From: Akebia trifoliata
Lineage: Eukaryota; Streptophyta; Magnoliopsida; Ranunculales; Lardizabalaceae
Length of the DNA stretch: 64,000 nucleotides
NCBI GenBank assembly: GCA_017979445.1
Contig: CM030707.1
Span: 17,373,086 to 17,437,085, forward strand
Direction of reading: 5' to 3'
Position numbers and translations under genes: made by a program. Every line of letters begins with the position of its first letter. Positions within the stretch are counted from its first letter, which is position 1. Shown here in pieces: positions 34,861 through 46,300 of the stretch. Under the pieces are notes generated by a model. That model saw nothing but the letters and a program-made list of their open reading frames with translations. It was not told the origin of the DNA and did no database searches.

Positions 34861-35541
34861 TTTTTTTTAAGAATCGTGTATTAATAAAATGGGTAAAATA
34901 AAGTACAAGGAGATCGAGGAAGCATCACAAAAAGCAATAAAGAAAAAGAAAATTAAAACATCACTAATTACATATAGAGTTTCATCTAAAAACAAAATCA
35001 TCGAAAAGTAAATCCCGCAAACTCTATGTACTGTTTTGACCAAATGTACAAAGAGCCCAAGATTTTCGAGTAACCTGCATGGGAGCTTCTAATCTTACTA
35101 TTGAACACCATGTTATTTATTTCATTCCAAACCCCCCAAGCAATAGCTGAGGGAAGCATATCCCATAGGAGTATTTTTCTGGAATGAAAATTATTATTGA
35201 CCCACTTAATTAACGAGGAAAACTTACGATGAAGAATCCAATTAATGTGAAATAGACCAAAGAAAGTTGGCTAAATATTATGAAAAAAAGAGCAATGAAT
35301 AAAAATATGATCTACATATTCTTATCCCTCAAGTAAAGAGGACAACAATTGGGAGTGATTAAACCCCGAACAATCAAATTATCCATCGTGAGTATCCTAC
35401 CAAGGAAGGCCAACCAAACAAAAAATGAGATTTTCAAGGAATATGCTTGGACTAAATGATGGACCCCACGAGGGAATACTCAACAAAGGGCTTGAGGCTC
35501 TTATAGAAGGACCTGATAGAGAATCTCGAATCCTTTACTCT
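34861..35541 (-). mobile_element. 5'-truncated LINE (zinc-knuckle RVT end), 681 bp, minus strand
   Basis: On the minus strand it translates to KISFFVWLAFLGRILTMDNL and GLITPNCCPLY, the signature of the zf-RVT region at the end of plant LINE ORF2, with later stops. It ends in an A tail (T tract at 34861-34869 on plus). ATAAACTAT flanks it exactly at 34852-34860 and 35542-35550. It is a dead insertion. Confidence 0.85.
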
Positions 35542-36970
35542 ATAAACTATATTTTATGAACTTTTCCTTCAATTTACATTTTTCGAATTAAAATGTATGC
35601 AGTAACTATCCTCGTGTAAATGTACTACTTTTCTTTTATAATGTTCCATTTATTTATAGCATTTTATTAGATTGATCATGTTTGTCCTATAAACTCTCAA
35701 ATTATTTAAAGTTATTATAACGTGAATCTTGGTTAATATTGTTTGAGACTATAAATATCTCTGATTATTATGACTAACCACATTATTTCTTTCATGATCC
35801 TTGCATGATAAATTGCTAGTAATATCTTGTTGAATTATTTCATTTCATTTCTTTTATCTAAATGTTTGCATTGACTTTACATAATAATGATCTTTTTCAT
35901 TTTTGATGTTTCATTCCATTTCTAATTTTTTCTTTAAAAACTATTAGAATACCTGAATTTTTCATAACTTAGATCTTAGTTATTATTTTACTTGAATTCA
36001 TGTAAAAGTAATCTCAAGAATTTTGTTATTGTTCAACTCTTTGTAAATAGTACGAACTTCTCTTATGCATATTTTCGGATGTATTCATTTTGATATTTTA
36101 GGGAGAAGATTCATCGTAACGAGGCATTGGTTAATGAATGATTGATTGAAAATTGGGAACTGCCTAATAACAAAGTCCTACAGGACAGTAAATAGTGTCA
36201 TGTCACAGGTTGCAAAGGCTTTGCAATCCCATACCAATAATGAAATTCAAGTGCCCACCAGTAGTAGTCACATATAGAGCAACTCTAGCAAGGACAACTC
36301 TCGTAAAATTCCTTTATCCGCAAGCTCTTGCCACAAAGATGTTGGTGATCAGTATGTTTTTTTATCAATAAAGATATAACGATTTTATTAAAGGGAGGTT
36401 AAGGTGATCAAATACAAAAAATCATAATTGAACCAAACAAAATAACCCATAATGGGGACTACACTATGTTTAGAGTATAAATCCTATCTCATTTATCCGA
36501 TGATTGGTGGTATGTCAATTGTCAGGCATGATAACTAATGTCTCTCTAGGAATTTGGAAGGAGTACACAACGAAGTTCTCACATGTCTAGTTTGTGGTGG
36601 TGCACACAATTGTGCCCCTCATAATCAAACTTAAAAGGTCACCTCAAACCCCATAAATATCAAATATTATAAGGTCATGTTTGAATTTTTTTTAAAATGC
36701 AAATATTATAATTTATAAAATGAGGATTAAACATAATCTTTAAAGATATTCATTAGTGTTACTTATCTCTTTTCCACGGGTTGGGTTGATTGGTATAAAA
36801 TTTATCTAAAAAATAAGATTTTGTTAGACTTCAACAAATAGGGGTTCAAGGGTTTCGTTCATTTTTTTTCTTCATCAATTTGAAAAACTTTTGAAAATTT
36901 CAACAACTCCATAAGCTTCATACGATTTTAGATTAAGTGGAATGTGTACATTGCACCTTTCAAGGCCCTT

Positions 36971-37013
<43 letters not shown>

Positions 37014-37040
37014 GTTTTACCTTGCATTTTACCATATATG

Positions 37041-37680
37041 TGTTTGTCTTATATGGGTTAAAAGTTTTGTAATTGGTCGATTTTTGGTGAGGATGATGTC
37101 TATGACATGGAAACCATTCTCACTAAAAATCGATCAATTTCAAAGCCTCTACCCCTATCAAAAATAGTTTACAACAAATGGACGATCCACAATTATTCAA
37201 CTTGTTATGGGGCTACAAGTTTCAGAATGGACTGATTTTTTGTGAGAATGATCTCACCATAGAGATCATCCTTACCAAAAACTAGTCTATTCCAAAACCT
37301 CTAACCCATGTAAGACAAAATACGTATGACAAAACATAGGGATAAAATGTAGGGTAAAACGTAAGGTGTTGAAGACAATGTGTTTTGTCCTATATGGGGC
37401 TAAAAGTTTTTGAATGGGCTTATTTTTTGTGAGAATGATCTTTATGATTATGAAATCATCCTCACAAAAAATCAATCCATTCAGAAAATTTCTATCCTAG
37501 TTTATAAGTCGAAGAATCGTGGATCGTCAATTTGTACTGTTGGTTTGTAGCCACTTTTCATGAGGTTAGAAGTTTTGAAATGGGTTGATTTTTTGTGAGG
37601 GTGATCTCCTTATCATAAAAATTATCCACACAAAAAAGTAAATCATTATGAAACTTTGTGTCCATATAGGATAAAACTTT
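37041..37680. mobile_element. Cluster of hairpin elements beside a (TA)n run
   Basis: Three consecutive palindromic modules share a GGGTTGATTTTTTGTGAGG-like arm, a short ATGATCT...GATCAT centre and the complementary arm ATCCTCACAAAAAATCA. They are linked by GTTAGAAGTTTTG and by AAAGTGGTTTACAA-like blocks. The copies differ by many substitutions. A TA microsatellite (36971-37012) precedes the cluster. Confidence 0.6.
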
Positions 37681-37849
37681 GCAAATGTGGTATAACTTTT
37701 TCTATCCAATTTATTTTCAACTTAAAATTAATCAATAAGCTATGAAAAATATTTGTAAGAGATAGTATATCTCAAACATGAGATGAATGGTTCAACATTT
37801 TATCTCATTTCCTTACAGTTTAAAGAAAAATCTATATGATAAGACACGA

Positions 37850-38090
37850 TGGTATGTCCCATTTTGTTATAGTTTGTGGGGGATAAACTTCCCTCCAACT
37901 ACAGTGGAGTAGGGTCTACACCGATTCCACTTTACCCCTTCAACTTTATTCTCTTTCCTCTCATCCCCATTTATACTATCTCTCCAATTTTGTTATATTT
38001 CATCTTTTAACATTTTTTCAATAAGACCCTTCTAACCGTCATTTAACCCCAAAGGGGATGCTCGTTCTATAAGCATTGACAACCTATAAT
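37850..38090. repeat. Low-purine repeat similar to UBN intron 1 sequence
   Basis: Shares CAACTTTATTCTCTTTCC-like text and CCCAAAGGGGATGCTC with 18840-18990 (CCCAAAGAGGATGCTC). A possibly related reverse copy lies at 1615-1800. Boundaries unknown. Confidence 0.35.
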
Positions 38091-39000
38091 AAACCAATAA
38101 ACTAGGAAAATAATATTATGAAAAGACAAACATGCCCCCCTCTGAACTCTAGAGTGTAGATGATGACTTTCCCCTTGAAAATTCTAATTTAATACTCTTA
38201 TTTAAATGACCTGAATGTCTTTATACCCTCATTTCATGAAATAAACAATTAAAAAAAATAATCAAGGTAGAAATTACTGATATACTATTTGTTTATTGGT
38301 AATATTTATAAACACTACCAAGGCTTCCATGATTTGGCATTATAGTGGGCGTATGACTTGAGTAAAGTGGACTCACTTCAATTTAAATGATTTGATTCAT
38401 TTATAATTAAAAAAAATGTGTAAGCATGTAACCTAACCCAAGAAAAATAAATGTAAAACAATGAACCTTTAAAATATGACTTATATGGTCCAATGCCCTA
38501 ATTGGCTTTTAACATAGGTTATGGATCTAAACTCACTAACATGCTAACACATAGGTTATGGGGGGAATGAACCAATTTTCAAATATTGATGCATAAAATG
38601 CTTATTTAAATCACCTTATCTCTTAATTTTGTTGTTTCTTATTTGATGTACCTACATAAATAACGATGGAGGATTGATATGGATGTATGTATAGTTTTTT
38701 ATGTATGTATTTTATCTTATTCATCTTTATTGTAATTATATATGTCCGTAAGTGCAGTCATGTCATTAATGCATATAATACTCTTTATTTCTTTTTGCTA
38801 TGATACTAAGAAAGCAAATCGCTTCAAAATTTTGTCATCGTCTTATACATTCAGTAGTTCTAAGATACTTGATTTATAGGTCCATCATAGTATCATATCA
38901 ACAATTCATGCTCATTCTGGATTATCTGAAATGGTCCTTCACCATGGTATTGTTTGATGTGAATTATGTATCTTTTGTTTATTTTTAGTTTATTGGCTTT

Positions 39001-40859
39001 TGTAGACACCCCAATTTGAATGGAACCCTGCATGAAAGGACCTTTAAAAAAATCAAATTTCAAATAAAATCCACCAATAGGCTTAAGAGGTCCAAATTAT
39101 TGAAATTTGGCATTTTGATAAAATCAAAAGGTCTTAAGACCCCTAAAGGTCTCATGAACCCACACTAAGACCTCACAAATCCCTCACATTCTCCATGTCT
39201 CACCACTTTAATCCTGAACTCAAAAATTTCCTAAGCTCACTTAAGGCCCACCAACTTTCAATTCCTTAAAAACCATTTCTTCCACTTCATCTTAAAACAA
39301 ACCCAACCCTAGCTAATGTCTTAACCTATCCTAACCCTATGCAACCCAACTCCAACCCAAACCCTAAACCAAAGTCAATTATAAAACCTAAGTCCTGATC
39401 AAGACAAAAACCCAACACCCTTAAGCCCAAATCCAAAAGTCTATAACTTTAACTATACCCACATTCATTATTTCAACTAATCAAGGTCCATGCAATCCTT
39501 GATCATCAATTGGGACACTTATCATCATCACTACTCACCTTCCAAAATCTTCTAATCAACCCCATCCTCACTTTTAAAAAGTAAATCAGCCCACACCTCA
39601 ACCCATACATCAACCTACACCCATGTCGTAACCTACACCCATCATTCCATTAACTTACACCTTTTTTCCTTAATCAACTCACCTACATACTTGGGACACT
39701 TGTCACTATGTTCTTCACACTCCCAAAATCAAACCACCTAATCCCTTTACACAACCTATTCTTTTTACCAAATACCATACTTTCATCACTACCCAACACT
39801 TTACTCAAATGAGTTGAGAGATCCAACCCATTTGGATCAAAATCTATTCACTTACCCCTCATTCCACAATTGCCCTTTTCTGAACTCTAAATTTCACATG
39901 CCTCACCCACAAATCTCATGTTATTCCATACCTTTTTACCTTTTCACCCCATCTTACCCATAAAAGTACTCCCAACACCTATGAATACCCCCTGTCATCT
40001 TAAAAAAAAAATACTATCAAACCCTAAAAAATTAAAAAAATCTCTTAACTCTGCTCTACTTAACCCTCTTTTTTCTCTCATTATATCATCTACTCTGATA
40101 AAGATACTCTTATAATTCTATTAAGGATCTAAGAAGAAGAAGAGAAGAAAGAAAAAATGAAGAAAATGAAGGTCAAAGCCTCAAGGTAGGGTTCAACATA
40201 GCATTGTACCCCCCTTTATTTCCCACCATTGTCTTCTTTTTCTTATATCTTTCCCTCATTTTTTTATTATTATTTTATCAAGCCTCTAAGATGTAGTGAC
40301 CCCATCCCTAATCTTCGATAGATTGGATTGTGGTTTGGTCGAAAGTGTAGGGGTTATAATCATTTTTAATAAAAAAGGAAAATTCGTTTTAAACTCCTAA
40401 ACAACTCATTTTAAGACAACCGATAATGAGACATTTATCAACTCATGAGAATCGGATTATAGCTATGAGCCAGCACTCTTTAAAAATTAGACTCTTTGAG
40501 GTATGATCTTCATGATCCGGACCGATAGTGAATCCCTTAGGTATAAGGGTACAAATTGTTAATCATTCAACTTTTTTTTTTTTTTTTTTTTTCTTTCAAA
40601 CACAAATTCTTTTCAGGTTACCATCAATCGATGGAGAGAAAGGGGTACTTAACACCTTCCTCTCTCTCTAATTGGATCGCTTACTTAGACCTTAGGTGGA
40701 TCAATACTTTATCTGTATGAGAGTTACTAAACATTAAAACAATGATATTTTCAAAAAATATATTTCGGGTGACCATTCACACCCCCTAACAAAAAAGAAT
40801 GGTGGCGACTCAAAATCCTTGTAGTGGTGATATTCGGATTTGAAAATCACGCATCTACA
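39001..40859. mobile_element. Probable solo LTR of a Ty3/gypsy retrotransposon, 1859 bp
   Basis: It starts TGTAGACACCCCAATTTG and ends GCATCTACA, so the termini are TGTAGA...TCTACA as in many plant gypsy LTRs. Near the right end is TGGTGGCGACTC, a word common around the LTR/primer-site junction of such elements. There is no gag-pol on either side. The expected 5-bp flanking duplication is not visible (GCTTT versus TATAT), which is the main weakness. The first 1.1 kb is strikingly poor in G on the plus strand. Confidence 0.6.
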
Positions 40860-41489
40860 TATATTTTTAGTGTAATTGTTGAAGGTGAGAATCTTAAATG
40901 CATGTGAGGCATTTGACTAATATTGGGAGTACTGCTTTTGTTTTTTTTTTGGGAGGGGTATCCCATTGTGATCATTTAAGGTCGATTAATAGTGGGGTTT
41001 GTTCCTGTTGTTGTTATAGTTGTCATAGTTTTTAACTTGTTCTCTCTCCAGTGTAAGTGGAGTTGATAGTAGATGAATAAATGATGTTGTCAAATGTGTA
41101 CGAGCCTCGAGGTAGGCTTACTAGTCACATGTTTTTGAGTTCAACACATATTGTGACTTTTTTTACATTTTGCCTAGTATGTGGAGCTCGTGTATGATAT
41201 AAAAATTTACACAGTCGTGATGGAGTGACCTCAAGCTTGAATCTCATATTGCACGTCTTGACATGTACGTGTATGGAACCATAGATGCTTTTCTTTGAAT
41301 CTTTAGTATTATTTTAATTTATAACAATTGCATAAATAATGACAATGATAAAAAAAAAATGAACTTAAATACTCAACGAGAATGGCTAAAATCCATGGAG
41401 TAATAACAATAGATCATGTAAATTCCTGGTGTGCACATCCAAAAGTGTATCACGAGACAAAAAAAGTATATTAAAAAGTTGTTTTTTTG

Positions 41490-42910
41490 TTTTGCAAATA
41501 TAAGTTGTCAATATGGAACTACTATAATTGACATCCTCAATCCCTTTATATAGTGCAATCCCATTACAAAGGATCCACATAATATCATGATAGGAATCCT
41601 TATATAATAATGTAGTTCGATAATATTGAGACTCAATAGACCCCCATTTTTAAAAAAAATAAAATAAAATAAAATACATTGATCGCAATACTTTTTTACT
41701 TAATCATAGAAAATAACAAAGTTGGAGACACTACGATTTTTCGAATTAGTGGATTCGGTGATCCCATTGCCATTTCCGAAGTACTTCTAAATGACATTCT
41801 CTTTTAAGTCACCTTTTCCCGATTTTTTACCACCTCTTGATGGACCTACTCACATAATTGGCAAAATCACTATTTATTGTTATTGCATTTGAGGATTGTT
41901 ATGTAAAAAATACTAAAAGTGAAAGAAATAGGGTTTTAAAAGCGTAACGAGAATCCCTCAAACTTGTCAAGTTATAATAAAAAATCACAATAATTTTTAG
42001 TGTGTGAATCCACATGTGGAACCCACTAGTGTGCTACATGGTAAACTTATACTCATAAGCGATGAGTCCGACTTTGAAAGAATCCTCCTTGCATTATGAC
42101 ACATAACTTTTTTGAGTTATTTCAAACCCTTATGTTTTATAAATATTTGGGATACCTCCCTGAAAACACCACATCACGTGACATGATGCAAGGAGGTCCC
42201 CTCAAAATTTTGAAGCTGACTGACCGCTTCAAAGATTTCCCTATAGGCGATTTGTATAAAAATAAGTTATCTTTATCATACCATAAATGACATCCCTGAT
42301 CCTTTTACATGGCACAATCCCAATACAAAGGATCCAAGTGAAGATCATGACAAGAATTCTTACATAATAGTGTAGATTCGATAATATTAAGATTCACCCA
42401 ACTTTCATTTATTTAAAAAAAAATTACATTAATCGCAATACTTTTTCTTAATTATAAAAACAACAAAATTGAAGACATAACGACTTCCGAATCAATGAAA
42501 CCATTCCTTGCCAGTAGTTCCACATGGCATTCTTTTAAGTCATCTTATCCCTTACATTTTTGGGTCTTGTTGACGTGTGTCGGCACACGTTAAAGTGCAA
42601 TAAATAAATTTTGAAAATTGGATTTTGTATCGAAAATGCTTTTAAAATATTATTTTTTACTAAAATACCCTCTGATTCTAATTTTCAAAGTGTATTTATT
42701 TCACTTTACCTTGTGCCCCTTCAACAAAATCCTACATTTTTCTAGCACACTCTTCTTAAATTGGAAAAATAAAAACAAAATAGGGTTTCATACGGTTAAT
42801 GAAATTGCCCCAAAATTTTTAACTAATAATAATCTGGAATCATGGCACTTTTTGGCGCGTAGATCCAGATGTGGTCCTACTAATGCACACGTGGCACAAG
42901 TATGATACGT
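41490..42910. repeat. Diverged tandem duplication (unit about 760 bp) upstream of ASHH2
   Basis: Unit 1 (about 41490-42090) and unit 2 (about 42255-42910) share ordered blocks: ACAAAGGATCCA, TAATAATGTAG / TAATAGTGTAG, TTCGATAATATT, ATCGCAATACTTTTT, GACATTCTCTTTTAAGTCA / GGCATTCTTTTAAGTCA, GAATCCACATGTGG / GATCCAGATGTGG. Unit 2 ends about 450 bp before the ASHH2 start codon. Confidence 0.7.
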
Positions 42911-42949
42911 TGGGGATGGGTTTCATCTATCAGGGTTTCTTGTTGTGTT

Positions 42950-43359
42950 CGGAGAATGTTAACACACCGAAAACCTTTTTGCCTTTAAACCGTCAAACTT
43001 AAGCTTGGAGAGGTATTTACGCCCAACGCAAGCGATTCCTCTCTCTCTTCGTAACCCTAGATTTTATCTATCTACATTATCCCGTAATCAGATTGGTCCG
43101 AATTAGGGCTTCGATTTTGCAAATTTGATCCTCTTTTGTAAGAGATATGGAAGAGAGACGATTCTAGGGTTTCTCTATTTCTTTCGATTATCTTCGAAGC
43201 CAATTGTCTGGTATGGTTTTCTGTTCTTCTCTTTATTCTCTCTCCTTATCTCGAAGGACTTGGTGATCGTAGGGTTCTTGTTTGGTCATGCTCAGAGGAC
43301 ACATTGTCTTGAATTTATGCATTTTTTTTCTTGCTTTAATGTGTTCAAGATCATAAAAT
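42950..43359 (+). promoter_or_regulatory. ASHH2 promoter-proximal and 5' leader region with telo-box motifs, uORF and probable leader intron
   Basis: CT-rich leader DNA (CCTCTCTCTCTTC, 43038-43050) carries two telo-box words, AACCCTA at 43053-43059 and TAGGGTTT (complement of AAACCCTA) at 43165-43172. These are frequent near plant transcription starts. A probable leader intron runs 43211-43349 (CTG|GTATGG to TTCAAG|ATC), ending 10 nt before the start codon. A six-codon upstream ORF lies at 43147-43167, overlapping the second telo-box. The transcription start was not identified. Confidence 0.45.
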
Positions 43360-46300
43360 ATGGGTTCTTGTGGACGATCTGATGCGGTGGACGAATCTTT
43401 ATGTGGTTCGTCACTACCGCTGAATTCAGATTGTTTGTTGCTGGTAGAAGGAGATTTGGGAAAAAAATTGGAAAATTCTGAAATTGGTTTATCTGATAAG
43501 AGTAGAGATTGTGAGGTATGTGAAAATGTTGGTCTTGAACAAAATTCGTACACTAATTGTAGTGGGGATTCTACTGATCATCTCTTTATTGGAAAGGTGT
43601 CGTGTTCGGAGACTACTTGTCTCTCATCTAATAGTACGGATCAACAGAAGCTCTTTCCCTCTCAGAATTTTGATACAATGAACTCAGGCATTGATCATGA
43701 AGTGTCTTTAGTTGGCAAGGATCATCACGAAGATGAGCACGATAAAACTGCTTTCTTGGTATTGGATCAATTTCCGAGTATTGAATTTGGGGTTACTAGC
43801 GATAAGGGTAATCCAACAGGCTGTTCAGGAAGCATTGAAGAATCGTGTTTGGCACAAACTGTAGAAATTCCCGTGGTATCGTCATCATCCTTGACTATGA
43901 CACCGATCAAATGTTCCCCTCCGAAGGAGGAGAGTGATACCAAGAATGTTGTCGGTTTTTTGGAGGAAACTGGTACTGATTCTCTGGGGTCCGCTGATGA
44001 GAAACATGATGTTTTGGCTGGGACATTGATTGGATCGAAGACCCAAACACTAGATTTAGGAGAGAACAATTGTAATTTAATTGGAGGGACTCCTAACATA
44101 GCTTCTGACTGTGCCATTGAAGTATCATCACCCTTGACCACACCGAGCAAATGCACCCAACCGATGGAACATAAGGATACCAAGAATGTTATCGTTTCTT
44201 CGGAGGAAATGGGTACTGACTCTCTTGGGCTGGCTGATGAGAAACTTGATGGTTTAGTGGGGACATTGACTGGATCGAAGACCCAAACACCAGATTTGGA
44301 AGAAAATGATTGTAATTCAATTGGAGGGATTCCTAACATAGCTTCTGACTGTGCCAATGGAGTATCGTCATCTTTGACTACTTCACCGAGCAAATGCACC
44401 CAACCGATGGAACAAAAGGATACCAAGAATGTTGCTGGTTTTTTGGAGGAAACAAGTACCGATTCTCTGGGTCTGACCGATGAGAAACATGATGTTTTAG
44501 CTGGGACGTTGACTGGATCGAAGACCCAAACACCGGATTTAGAAGGAAACGATTGTAATTTAGTTGCAGGGACTCCTAACATAGCTTCTGGTGTTGTTGT
44601 TGGTAACTCTTCTAGGAATTTGACGTCGGATGGCAAGGAAATTGATGGTCTTGGGGGTGTTCTGGTTTGTAATGGTGTGGTTGATTCTACTGGACTGCCA
44701 GATAATGAAGGAAATGAAATTATGTGCTCATCTTCTCGAAGGAGTACTCGTCGAAGCAAAGTGTACCAGAGGAAAGAGACGGGAAAGACTGCAAGGCAAT
44801 GCAGGCAAACGGCCAACAAGAAGTTTTCTTCAGACAGGACTATTGGAATCTCCTTGAAGATTGTTAAAAGGAAACGAAGCTGTCCTTGCAAACAGGCACG
44901 TTCTTCAGTCTGGGGAGCATTGGAAAATATCTTACGGGTATTCACTGAGAATGAGTTAGTTCAACTCGAGAGCCATGTGTCGCGGAAAAGGAAGGGCGGG
45001 AACAGGAGTAAAAGACGGCAAAAGAGTCAAGCTGGTGGGGGTCGACTCAACTCTAAAGGGAAAGGTTTTGCTTCAAGTAGTGGTATTCGTTTGAAGGTTA
45101 AAATGGAGGGACAAGGGCCTCAAAGAAGTCTGAAGATTGTGCTTTCGGACATGTTAGATCCAGCTTTGGCACCAACGGTTATTAGTGAATGTGCACTGGA
45201 ACCAGACTGCCAAATTGGTGTAGAAATTTCAAAACTTGCTAATGGCACATTACATAAGTCGGAGGAACATGTCCATGACACACAGTTCACATCTCTAGGT
45301 GCTTGTGTTATAGATTCCCGACATGTAGATAAGGACTTGGAGAGCTCTGTGACACAAGAAATGTCGGTTGGTAACACGTCGGGTGATGCATTGGAGGAGG
45401 CAGTTAGAACCCGTTACTCGGATCCAGGAACATCACCTGATTCAGAAGTGATCAACTTAATTCAAGATGTTGGGATTGGTGCAAGAGTTCATGAAGATCT
45501 TCATGACACTCTTTTGACATCCCCCCAACCAGTTGATCCATTCGAGGCTACAACATTCAATGTGAAGTCCACAAGCTCAAAGAAAGGAAAGAAAAAGGGT
45601 AAAATTAAAGGAACCACATATCCTTCTGCGGGATGCTTTGCTGCAGAAGAAAAGTTGTCTGGTGAAGGAAGTCGGAGCAAGAGTAGAAAATTGGCTAAAC
45701 GTAGACCTGGAAAAGCTTCTGGCAACCCTTCAAGCATTGAGATGTTGAAAGTGGAACCTGTTACCAAAATCGGTGAACTTTCTTGCCAAGACGCTGAGAT
45801 CAAACCGTTAGAATCATTAACTACTGAGGGTTTGGTGGACATGGGTAAAAGTGTTGGTCTTAAGCCACCTAAAAGTTCCAAATCCAATGTCAAAGTAAGC
45901 AAGCAGAGGTCTCGTGCTCCTGATTCAGCAAGACGCAGGAGAGGGAATGTTCATGAGCAGAAGAAGAAAGACATTCAGAAGTCAGCTAATAAGAGCAGAG
46001 TCAAGGAGAAGGGTTGTTTGGGCCAGGTTGTTAACAATGGAGAAAATCATCTAGCAACAGTTGGGGATGTCAACATCTGTTCTGGGACAAGAGAGCATTC
46101 AGAAGTGAGAGAACTAGGTGAATTAAGCCAACTATATGTGTTGTCTCCTGTACATTATGTTCTAATGTTTCACTGTTTTGTGCTCTGTATCTGACATAAT
46201 TTTGTGCTTTGGGAAGCTAAAGACCGCCTGTGATTTTACAGGAATTAATGTTGTGGGGCCTGAAATATTCGATGATCTAGGAAAATCCAATATGGAAAAC

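Larger units (their letters stand above)
28696..42950. other. Gene-poor AT-rich region between FCLY and ASHH2
   Basis: No credible intact gene in 14 kb; frames are short and broken. Recognisable contents are listed separately: SINE 29104-29265, hairpin elements at 30025-30200 and 37041-37680, FCLY-like scrap 31935-31990, AT-rich tandem repeat 32020-33060, LINE 34861-35541, probable solo LTR 39001-40859 and an upstream tandem duplication 41490-42910. TA microsatellites lie at 30005-30024 and 36971-37012. A weak LINE-like tail in antisense lies near 36357-36470. The stretches 29290-30000, 33060-34860, 35560-36350 and 38100-39000 show nothing I can classify. Confidence 0.6.

Noticed and set aside
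37041..37680. CRISPR-like array because of regularly repeated palindromes
   Set aside because: Repeats are diverged, spacers are themselves repeated, and the context is a plant nuclear genome; they fit a transposon-derived hairpin family.
29300..38900. Possible integrated virus in the gene-poor region
   Set aside because: No reverse transcriptase, protease or movement/coat motifs apart from the clear LINE zinc-knuckle; frames are all short.
39001..40859. Complete gypsy retrotransposon
   Set aside because: Only one LTR-like unit is seen, no gag-pol follows, and the 5-bp target duplication is absent; kept only as a probable solo LTR.
43767..44945. 392-codon open frame antisense to ASHH2 exon 1
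   Set aside because: It is the mirror of the repetitive coding exon; its periodicity copies the sense repeat and it has no recognisable domain or own promoter signal.
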